6,429 bases of DNA from Pseudomonadota bacterium (GTDB lineage: Bacteria > Pseudomonadota > Gammaproteobacteria > Pseudomonadales > Azotimanducaceae). Under the pieces are notes generated by a model. That model saw nothing but the letters and a program-made list of their open reading frames with translations. It did no database searches and had not been told where the DNA came from. Location of the stretch: NCBI GenBank assembly GCA_027622495.1, contig JAQBYL010000241.1, positions 1 to 6,429 of the forward strand, read 5' to 3'. Of the stretch, positions 1 through 5,087 are shown one piece after another (position 1 is the first letter of the stretch; every line of letters begins with the position of its first letter). The position numbers were made by a program, and so were the translations under genes.

Positions 1-1
1 T

Positions 2-226
2 GCTGATTTGAACCGTCTGGTGGATGAAGCGGGTCTTCAAGGGGTTGAAACCATTGTTCAGGAAGGTAAACCCGCCACCGTGATCCATGCCCTGGTGCGC
101 CAGATGGAACCCGCTCTGGTGGTGCTGGGAACCAGCGCGCATGGCGGTGTAAAAAAACTACTGCTGGGAAACACGGTAGAAAAAATTCTCGCCAGACTGC
201 CCGCCGACGTGCTCACCATGCGTTGA
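2..226 (+). CDS. Universal stress protein, C-terminal fragment (UspE-like), 5' truncated
   Basis: Only the last 74 residues are present, because the reading frame is open to the window's left edge. They cover the final beta-alpha-beta part of a Usp domain. The segment VVLGTSAHGG followed by LLLGNTVEKIL is the ATP-binding G-x2-G-x9-G(S/T)-type signature in its usual place. The ending (ARLPADVLTMR) is the common '.. L.CDVLvv+' terminal strand. LGNT, rather than LGSV, resembles the tandem-domain UspE proteins of gammaproteobacteria, so the missing part may contain a second Usp domain; this is inference. Usp proteins are cytoplasmic, bind ATP or AMP, and support survival under starvation and stress. 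The TTG at position 8 is an internal Leu codon rather than a start. No terminator is seen between this stop and the next gene 55 bases on, so read-through into the methyltransferase gene is possible. Confidence 0.9.
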   Translation, partial: ADLNRLVDEAGLQGVETIVQEGKPATVIHALVRQMEPALVVLGTSAHGGVKKLLLGNTVEKILARLPADVLTMR

Positions 227-281
227 TTCGCATGCCTTGTGTGGGCTGTGTATCGGGTCGCTGAACCGGTATCAATAATGC

Positions 282-1553
282 ATGATTGGGCGATGTGAAA
301 CCTGTGGAGCCGTGTTGTCGGAACTCAAGACCATCGACCGCCTGGCTGCGTTTGAACCGCTTCCAGTCAGTGCAGATCTTCAGGCATATGTGCGCGATCA
401 TGAGTCCGCGGACGTTCCTGGTTTGCTGCTTGGTAAATCATCCACAGGGATTGATAAAAGGCGTGCTGCCCAGCAGATCCTGAGTCGTCGCAAAGCAAGG
501 CGTAAACTGCCTGACTGGTATGCAAACGAGAGCGTGTGGTTTCCCGATCAGAAGTATCTGGAGCAGGCTTCTTCAACCTGCACGGCCGCGTATAAAGCTG
601 GTCTGGTCGGCGGTGAGCGAGTGGTGGACCTGACCGGCGGTACTGGTGTCGACCTGGTTGCGCTGGCCGCCAACTTCGAGCATGCCGTTTACGTGGAACG
701 CGATCCGCTGCTGTGTTCAATATTTGCACACAACGTGAGAGCCTTAAAGCTTTCGAACATCGATATCGTTAACTCGGATGCGCAGACTTATCTGAAAGAC
801 CACGCTGGATCAGCTCTGTTCTATGTTGATCCCTCCAGACGCGATCGTGCCGACAAACGGGTTATTGGCCTGCGCGACTGCGATCCCGATATACATAGCC
901 TTGTTGAAACCCTTGCCGGTCGAGCCTCAAGAGTGATGGTTAAGGCTTCACCGATGCTTGATCTAAAACTTGCGATTGACCAACTCGGCTCAGTCGAGGC
1001 TGTCCCTGTTGTGAGTGTAGATAATGAATGCAAGGAGCTGCTGATCTTCCTGAACGGGCAAGACACCGAAATCAAAACCGGTTCTGTTGATGTCTTCTGC
1101 GTTAACCTGTCGTCAACTTCGATTCAGGTGTTGCACCTTATTCTCGACGATGAAGCTATAAGCCCTGGTGAGTTTACCGATCCGCTAGCCTATCTGTATG
1201 AACCCAACGCAGCCATCATGAAGGCAGGTGGATTTAACTGCGTCGCGAGACGTTTCGGGGCAGGTAAAATTGCGCCCAACACTCACCTGTACACATCCGC
1301 AAGACTGATCCCGGATTTTCCAGGGCGCATGTTCAAGGTAGATCACCTTAATGTCACCAAACCCGATCGGTTCCTGACGGACCGCAGAGCAAATGTGATA
1401 TCCCGGAATCATCCACTCAACGGTGAGCAGTTGAAAGAACGCTACCGTTTGAAAGATGGTGGTGATGCGTTTGTTGTGGGCTATGCAGACAATCGCAACA
1501 AACCTCGTTTACTCATCGCTCACCGGGTAGAGTATTGCGCTCCGACCAGTTAA
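282..1553 (+). CDS. Class I SAM-dependent methyltransferase with C-terminal THUMP-like domain (PG_1098-type)
   Basis: This 423-residue protein has the layout of the THUMP-like/PG_1098 methyltransferase family. A helical N-terminal part (about 30-100) contains QQILSRRKARRKLPDW and LEQASSTCTAAYKA. A Rossmann methyltransferase core follows: motif I VVDLTGGTGVD (114-124), the ribose-binding acid in YVERD (E139), and FYVDPSRRD (180-188) in the place of motif IV. The C-terminal THUMP-like module (about 304-420) contains YEPNAAIMKAGGF and NTHLYTS. Family knowledge suggests a nucleic acid substrate, probably RNA; the exact target is unknown. The start is uncertain. ATG 282 is the first start after an in-frame TAA at 276 but lacks a clear ribosome site. 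TTG 315 has GGAG (306-309) five bases upstream and would remove an odd N-terminal CETCG. The gene ends 10 bases before the SDR gene, and that gene's ribosome site overlaps its stop codon, suggesting co-translation. Confidence 0.9.
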   Translation: MIGRCETCGAVLSELKTIDRLAAFEPLPVSADLQAYVRDHESADVPGLLLGKSSTGIDKRRAAQQILSRRKARRKLPDWYANESVWFPDQKYLEQASSTCTAAYKAGLVGGERVVDLTGGTGVDLVALAANFEHAVYVERDPLLCSIFAHNVRALKLSNIDIVNSDAQTYLKDHAGSALFYVDPSRRDRADKRVIGLRDCDPDIHSLVETLAGRASRVMVKASPMLDLKLAIDQLGSVEAVPVVSVDNECKELLIFLNGQDTEIKTGSVDVFCVNLSSTSIQVLHLILDDEAISPGEFTDPLAYLYEPNAAIMKAGGFNCVARRFGAGKIAPNTHLYTSARLIPDFPGRMFKVDHLNVTKPDRFLTDRRANVISRNHPLNGEQLKERYRLKDGGDAFVVGYADNRNKPRLLIAHRVEYCAPTS

Positions 1554-1558
1554 AGGAG
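1552..1558 (+). promoter_or_regulatory. Ribosome binding site of the SDR gene
   Basis: AAAGGAG lies five bases before ATG 1564 and overlaps the TAA stop (1551-1553) of the methyltransferase gene. It fixes the SDR start and suggests translational coupling. The same AAAGGAG-5 nt-ATG arrangement recurs before the hydrolase-fold gene. Confidence 0.85.
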
Positions 1559-1563
1559 ATGAA

Positions 1564-2370
1564 ATGGAAGTTGCAGATAAGGTTGTTGTCGTTACCGGTG
1601 CTGGTTCTGGAATTGGTCGCGCCTTCGCGATCAAGTGCGCCGAAATCGGAGCCACCATGGTCGTTTGTACCGACCTGAACGGTGCCAATGCTGAAGAAAC
1701 CGCGAAGATGATCGGTGCTGGTGCCCGCGGTGTCGTCCTCGACGTTGGCGACGAAGCGGCGATCAACAGCCTGGTTGCCGAGGTAGAGCAGACGAACGGT
1801 GGGATTGACGTGTTCGTATCTAATGCCGGCTATGGTCAACCGGGTGGCCTGGATCTTGCCACACCCGAGTGGGAGCGAATGATGCGCGTGCATACCTGGT
1901 CACACCTCGCCGCTGCCAGGGCAGTCATCCCTGGCATGGTCGCTCGAGGCGGTGGTTATCTGTTGAACACCGCCTCCGCCGCCGGCTTGCTTACGCAGAT
2001 GGACTCCGGGCCCTACGCTGTGTCAAAGCATGCAGCGGTTGCTTTCGCCGAATGGGTGGCGATCAATTACTACGATCGGGGAATCCGGGTGTCGGTACTG
2101 TGCCCTCAGGCGGTGCGGACCAACATTGGCGCTAATTCACGCCGGAACCCCACTGCCAGTGCGCCTCGACCTAAAATAGGCCAGGCGAGCTTTGACGGCG
2201 TACTTGAAGCAGATGCAGTTGCGCTGGCCTGTCTCGATGCCATGCGGGAAGAACGATTCCTGGTGCTGCCTCATCCGGAGGTTGAAACCTACTTTCAACG
2301 CAAAGCAAATGACTACGATCGATGGTTGCACGGTATGCGGCGGTTTCGTGATCGTTTGAAAGGCGGCTGA
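1564..2370 (+). CDS. Short-chain dehydrogenase/reductase (classical SDR, probably NAD-dependent)
   Basis: This 268-residue protein is a complete classical SDR. The nucleotide-binding TGAGSGIG is at 11-18. Asp37 at the end of the second strand (CTDLNG) favours NAD(H) over NADP(H). The NAG motif lies within SNAGYG (86-91). The active site has Ser138 (NTASAAG), Tyr151 and Lys155 (YAVSK), so it should be catalytically competent. The structural Asn usual in helix alpha4 is replaced by His110 (MMRVHTWSH). The segments TASAAGLLTQ and the later CPQAVRT resemble a group of SDRs annotated only as oxidoreductases, so the substrate, an alcohol or carbonyl compound, cannot be named. The C-terminus (YFQRKANDYDRWLHGMRR) is basic and helical and may form part of the substrate lid. 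The start is secured by the strong ribosome site overlapping the upstream stop. The protein is soluble, with no signal peptide. Confidence 0.95.
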   Translation: MEVADKVVVVTGAGSGIGRAFAIKCAEIGATMVVCTDLNGANAEETAKMIGAGARGVVLDVGDEAAINSLVAEVEQTNGGIDVFVSNAGYGQPGGLDLATPEWERMMRVHTWSHLAAARAVIPGMVARGGGYLLNTASAAGLLTQMDSGPYAVSKHAAVAFAEWVAINYYDRGIRVSVLCPQAVRTNIGANSRRNPTASAPRPKIGQASFDGVLEADAVALACLDAMREERFLVLPHPEVETYFQRKANDYDRWLHGMRRFRDRLKGG

Positions 2371-2391
2371 TATCACTCGATCTGAGCGATC

Positions 2392-3192
2392 ATGAATTCA
2401 ATCGATTTCGCCACCTCTTTAACTGCGACCCTGTTGCGCACCGGTGCGGGTACTTATGCCAGACCGGCCTGTCGTCAGCCGCAGCAGCTTCTGCAGTTGT
2501 ATGAGTTTGAGGGCTGTCCGCATTGTCGTCTGGTTCGCGAGGTGATCACCGAACTTGATCTGGATGTGCAGGTTTTTCCCTGCCCGAAAGGCGGCAAGCG
2601 TTACCGGAGTGGAGTGATCGAGCGAGGCGGTAAAGCGCAGTTTCCTTATCTGATCGATCCAGATGAATCCGTCGCGATGTATGAATCAGCAGACATTATC
2701 CGCTATCTCTTCAATACCTACACAGATGCGGGTGTGCCCCTCCGCTGGGTGCTGGTTGAACTGCAACGACTCGGATCATCGTTAGCCGGGTTAGCAAGAG
2801 TGCCACGCGGCATGCGCGTGCAGCCATCCCTGGCACCGGCTGCCCCGCTTGAGTTGTTCAGCTATGAATCGAACCCGTTCGCACGACCTGTTCGCGAGCT
2901 GCTCTGCACAATGGAGTTGTCATACGTCCTGCGATCCGTCGCTCCAAGCAGGCTGGTCGAGTGGTTCCCCTCACACCTGCGTCCTAAGATCGATCCAGCT
3001 TACACGCCAGATACGCGCAACCGCCGGTTCCTGATGGAGCGGTGTGGGCGGGTATTGATCCCGTACCTGGTTGATCCCAACACCGGTCAGGAGGTGTCGG
3101 GATGTCAGGAAATTGCAGGGCACATAAAAAGTACCTACGCCGCGGACGATAGCGCAAACGCGAATTCCACCGGTGCAACCCCTGTCAGGTGA
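2392..3192 (+). CDS. Tandem thioredoxin-fold (double GST N-terminal domain) protein
   Basis: This 266-residue protein holds two glutaredoxin/GST-N-like domains in tandem. Domain 1 (about 34-110) begins LQLYEFEG, has a redox-type CPHC motif (42-45), the cis-Pro loop FPYLIDP (Pro85) and ESADI (98-102), as in GST_N domains that bind glutathione. Domain 2 (about 152-248) repeats the plan: LELFSYES, cis-Pro IPYLVDP (Pro224), then GCQEI (237-241). Its CxxC position reads NPFA (161-164), so it should be redox-inactive. There is no all-helical GST C-terminal domain. Similar double domains are known in plant plastid and cyanobacterial thioredoxin-family proteins of unclear function. A glutathione-linked reductase or isomerase role is inference. 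The gene starts 21 bases after the SDR stop with only a weak ribosome site (GAG, 2384-2386), unlike the genes on either side. The N-terminal 33 residues precede the fold; the last 15 or so are low-complexity and probably disordered. Confidence 0.85.
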   Translation: MNSIDFATSLTATLLRTGAGTYARPACRQPQQLLQLYEFEGCPHCRLVREVITELDLDVQVFPCPKGGKRYRSGVIERGGKAQFPYLIDPDESVAMYESADIIRYLFNTYTDAGVPLRWVLVELQRLGSSLAGLARVPRGMRVQPSLAPAAPLELFSYESNPFARPVRELLCTMELSYVLRSVAPSRLVEWFPSHLRPKIDPAYTPDTRNRRFLMERCGRVLIPYLVDPNTGQEVSGCQEIAGHIKSTYAADDSANANSTGATPVR

Positions 3193-3207
3193 CATGAGCA
3201 ACAACAC

Positions 3208-3214
3208 AAAGGAG
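3208..3214 (+). promoter_or_regulatory. Ribosome binding site deciding the hydrolase-fold start
   Basis: AAAGGAG sits five bases before ATG 3220. An in-frame GTG at 3214 uses the last G of this site, so it cannot be the start. The protein therefore begins MAEAYELAND at 3220. Confidence 0.85.
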
Positions 3215-3219
3215 TGACC

Positions 3220-3987
3220 ATGGCAGAAGCCTATGAGCTTGCTAACGATTTCATTGAGGTGAACGGTATCCGTTTTCATTACTCGCTCGACGGTGATGCT
3301 GGCCTACCCCTGCTCGCCCTGGTTAACATGGCGAGTGCAAATCTGACGACCTGGGAACCGGTCTTTGCACCACTTCTAACGCATTTTCGCATCCTGCGTT
3401 TCGACATACGCGGGACCGGCAAGAGCGGCTACGGGGCGCAAGAGGATTTCACATTCGGTCAGTATGCCGATGATCTGGCAGGCATCATGGATGGGCTGGG
3501 TCTGGACCATGCCTTTGTAGTCGGGGTGGCCTATGGCGCCAGAACTGCAGCTCAGTTTGCGCTACGCCATGAAAGTCGACTTACCGCACTCGGGCTTTTT
3601 GATGTTGCGCTGACACCACCTGTAGAGCAGACGGGTCAACGGGAACTGGGTGCTCAGGCGCGACGGATGTTGAGTGACGCGGGTGAACCACCGGTTGAAA
3701 TGCGCAAATCGTGGCGGTTCTACGAGAACCGTGACTCCGCATTGCTCGCCCACACGGCACATACCCGTGAACCGGATACCTCAGAGATGCTTGGTCACCT
3801 GAGCGTGCCAGTGCTCGTTGCCTGCGGTCGTCAGGATATGAACCTGGCCGAGGCGCAGCGGATCGCAGCAGCCATACCCGGTTCTACCTTTACGATCATG
3901 GAAATGACCGGTCACGGATCGCCATTTTTTCGCCCGGGTCTGTTCGTCGATACGATCGTTGATTTCTATCATCAGAATGTTCAGTAA
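3220..3987 (+). CDS. Alpha/beta hydrolase-fold protein with nucleophile Ser replaced by Ala
   Basis: This 255-residue protein is close to full length for a small alpha/beta hydrolase. It is most like 3-oxoadipate enol-lactonase relatives in the N-terminal part: FIEVNGIRFHY, then LVNMASANLTTW for the oxyanion region and FDIRGTGKS (61-69). The nucleophile elbow, normally G-x-S-x-G, reads G-V-A-Y-G (102-106), so the expected Ser is Ala104 (codon GCC, 3529-3531). The other two triad positions look intact: Asp206 in ACGRQD and His232 in MTGHGSPFF. A cap region lies at about 135-190. The reading frame is clean and well conserved, so a decaying gene seems unlikely. Either this is a non-hydrolytic member (lyase, cofactor-free oxygenase-like, binding or sensory protein) or catalysis uses another residue. 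It follows the tandem thioredoxin-fold gene by 27 bases and has a strong ribosome site, so it is probably the last gene of the same transcript. It is cytoplasmic, with no signal peptide. Confidence 0.9.
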   Translation: MAEAYELANDFIEVNGIRFHYSLDGDAGLPLLALVNMASANLTTWEPVFAPLLTHFRILRFDIRGTGKSGYGAQEDFTFGQYADDLAGIMDGLGLDHAFVVGVAYGARTAAQFALRHESRLTALGLFDVALTPPVEQTGQRELGAQARRMLSDAGEPPVEMRKSWRFYENRDSALLAHTAHTREPDTSEMLGHLSVPVLVACGRQDMNLAEAQRIAAAIPGSTFTIMEMTGHGSPFFRPGLFVDTIVDFYHQNVQ

Positions 3988-4006
3988 CGAGCTTTACCCC
4001 AGCTCG
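3988..4006 (+). other. Small hairpin just after the hydrolase-fold stop
   Basis: CGAGCT (3988-3993) pairs perfectly with AGCTCG (4001-4006) across a seven-base loop, starting at the base after the TAA. No T run follows, so it is a weak terminator candidate; it may protect the mRNA 3' end. Confidence 0.4.
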
Positions 4007-4015
4007 CGCACGACG

Positions 4016-4075
4016 GAGGTGTGTAAACAAACCCAACACCTCGGGTGTCAGTCAGATTTACAGGTGCTGACACCC
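4016..4075 (+). promoter_or_regulatory. Two adjacent inverted repeats with a competing pairing (possible structured leader)
   Basis: GAGGTGT (4016-4022) pairs with ACACCTC (4036-4042), 7 bp with a 13-base loop. It is immediately followed by GGGTGTCAG (4043-4051) pairing with CTGACACCC (4067-4075), a perfect 9-bp stem with a 15-base loop. The second arm ACACC (4036-4040) can instead pair with GGTGT (4044-4048) around a three-base loop. This gives a 1:2 plus 3:4 versus 2:3 arrangement like attenuators and riboswitches. No T run follows stem 2, so a terminator is not shown. Protein-binding sites or a transcript-end structure are alternatives. No known riboswitch class is recognised. Confidence 0.4.
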
Positions 4076-4086
4076 AGCGGATGAGC

Positions 4087-4098
4087 TTAGTAAACTAA
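4087..4098. repeat. Short palindrome TTAGT-AA-ACTAA
   Basis: A perfect 5-bp inverted repeat with a two-base centre lies within the 262-base gene-free stretch (3988-4249). It is operator-sized for a dimeric regulator, but no promoter is clearly placed beside it, so its role is unknown. Apart from the inverted repeats listed, the stretch shows no coding signal on either strand. Confidence 0.3.
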
Positions 4099-4220
4099 CC
4101 TGACTGGCTAAGAAAGAGCATTCAAAAAATCTCCTAACTTGTTGAAAACCTGACGATATATCCCGCTTACAAAGCCTACAGGGTGCTGACATTCGATGGT
4201 GTGAAACTTGCTCCTTAGTT

Positions 4221-4241
4221 CTACATCTGTAGTTGATGTAG
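4221..4241. repeat. Inverted repeat just upstream of the PEP-CTERM start
   Basis: CTACATC (4221-4227) and GATGTAG (4235-4241) are a perfect 7-bp inverted repeat with a seven-base centre, ending eight bases before GTG 4250. CTACA can alternatively pair with TGTAG (4228-4232). As RNA it would form a hairpin where a ribosome site should be; as DNA it could be an operator. No Shine-Dalgarno sequence is visible here. Confidence 0.45.
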
Positions 4242-4249
4242 TAGATAAA

Positions 4250-4936
4250 GTGAAAATTACTAACCTCTCGAATCTGGCTGGTCTGGTGATCGCAACAGTG
4301 CTGTTGTTGAGCTCTGGTTCAGCATCGGCAGTGTTGTTGGAGTATCTCTGGACGGGTGCGATTGATATCCCTGATGCGTCCGTTGTTTCAGGTTCAATGA
4401 GACCGGGCAACGCCATAGCGTCTATTGAAGTAGGTGACCGCGGAACGATTGAAGATCTCGATGTCGACGTCGTCATAACGCATCAGTTTCAAGGAGATCT
4501 GATAATCGAGTTGTTCCACGTTCAATCCGGCACGCTGGTTCCGCTGCTATACCGTCCTGGATTCTTCGGCTTTGCGGCGCATAACCTGGGGTTCTGTTCC
4601 GGCCAGGCTCCCTGTGACGCGTTTATCTTCGATGATGAGGCAGACGACGAATACGACGAGCCACCACCTGGTTTCGGTGTTGTTTCTCATCCCGGTATTA
4701 ACAACGTCAGTGGACACTGGAGACCGTATAGCGCAACACAGACCCAGACACTTTCAATGGCCGATGACCTTGACATCTTTGGTACCTGGGAACTTCGCGT
4801 TAGCGACAACATGATGTTCATGACTGGCCAGATCAATCAGTTCTCGCTCCACGCCTCCGTGGTTCCGGAACCAGGAACTCTGGCGTTACTCGGCTTTGGG
4901 CTCTTCGGTCTGGGTGCTTTACGTCGTCGCAGGTAG
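4250..4936 (+). CDS. Exported PEP-CTERM protein with a proprotein convertase P-like domain
   Basis: This 228-residue protein is read from GTG 4250, giving a good signal peptide: MKITNLSNLAG, a hydrophobic core, and a cut after SASA (residue 27). The frame stays open up to TTG 4208, but the extra 14 residues (with VVDVVDK) would spoil the signal and overlap an inverted repeat; no start has a clear ribosome site. The middle (about 40-203) resembles a P/Homo B domain: IPDASVVSGS, DLDVDVVITHQFQGDL (69-84), FDDEADDEYDEPPP (127-140), GTWELRVSD (178-186) and GQINQFSLH (193-201). Acidic residues 128-137 may bind calcium, and Cys116 and Cys122 could form a disulfide. The C-terminus is a textbook PEP-CTERM signal: VPEPGT (205-210), a hydrophobic helix, then RRRR. 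Such proteins are processed by an exosortase at the inner membrane and released outside or into the matrix. P domains usually follow subtilisin-like proteases; none is here, so an adhesive or stabilising role is inferred. A terminator 50 bases downstream closes the unit. Confidence 0.88.
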   Translation: MKITNLSNLAGLVIATVLLLSSGSASAVLLEYLWTGAIDIPDASVVSGSMRPGNAIASIEVGDRGTIEDLDVDVVITHQFQGDLIIELFHVQSGTLVPLLYRPGFFGFAAHNLGFCSGQAPCDAFIFDDEADDEYDEPPPGFGVVSHPGINNVSGHWRPYSATQTQTLSMADDLDIFGTWELRVSDNMMFMTGQINQFSLHASVVPEPGTLALLGFGLFGLGALRRRR

Positions 4937-4962
4937 ACGGGTACTAACAGACGGGCACTAAC
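4935..4962 (+). repeat. Tandem 14-base repeat at the PEP-CTERM stop codon
   Basis: AGACGGGTACTAAC (4935-4948) is followed directly by AGACGGGCACTAAC (4949-4962), differing at one base. The first copy begins inside the TAG stop (4934-4936). It looks like a recent local duplication from replication slippage; no function is evident. Confidence 0.75.
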
Positions 4963-4985
4963 CACAGTCGCTTTGCGGCATGTTT

Positions 4986-5015
4986 AAAACGGGCTTTCAC
5001 GAAAGCCCGTTTTTC
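4986..5015 (+). terminator. Intrinsic (Rho-independent) terminator
   Basis: AAAACGGGCTTT (4986-4997) pairs with AAAGCCCGTTTT (5002-5013) around the loop CACG, and five T's (5010-5014) run through the 3' arm. It ends the PEP-CTERM transcript and separates it from the aminotransferase gene. The A-rich 5' flank could give weak termination on the other strand, but no opposing gene needs it. Confidence 0.9.
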
Positions 5016-5027
5016 TATATGAAATAC

Positions 5028-5057
5028 GTGACAAGCCCGCCTGCCGGTGTCAATAAT
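5028..5057 (+). promoter_or_regulatory. Candidate sigma70 promoter for the aminotransferase gene
   Basis: GTGACA (5028-5033) matches five of six -35 bases, and AATAAT (5052-5057) matches five of six -10 bases, with an 18-base spacer. Transcription would begin near 5064, giving a leader of about 24 bases. The position just after a strong terminator makes a promoter expected here. The call rests on consensus matching only. Confidence 0.45.
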
Positions 5058-5087
5058 CCCGGGTAGCTCATCATCAGGCGAAGTGTC

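Noticed and set aside
274..279. AATAAT as a -10 box before the methyltransferase gene
   Set aside because: No acceptable -35 lies 16-18 bases upstream, and the transcript would start after ATG 282.
1513..1893. 126-residue open frame on the - strand
   Set aside because: It is antisense to the SDR Rossmann motifs and the overlapping ribosome site, with no domain of its own.
3214..3216. GTG as the start of the hydrolase-fold gene
   Set aside because: Its first base is part of the AAAGGAG ribosome site, which is correctly spaced for ATG 3220.
3988..4075. Intrinsic terminator for the four-gene cluster
   Set aside because: The stems are good but none is followed by a T run, so only structure is claimed.
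4142..4172. Possible promoter TTGAAA with TTACAA
   Set aside because: The spacer is 19 bases and the -10 match is poor, so it is not listed as a feature.
4108..4476. 122-residue - strand frame covering part of the spacer
   Set aside because: Most of it is antisense to the signal peptide and P-like domain of the PEP-CTERM gene; the product is Ser/Thr-rich with no motif, and no ribosome site was seen.
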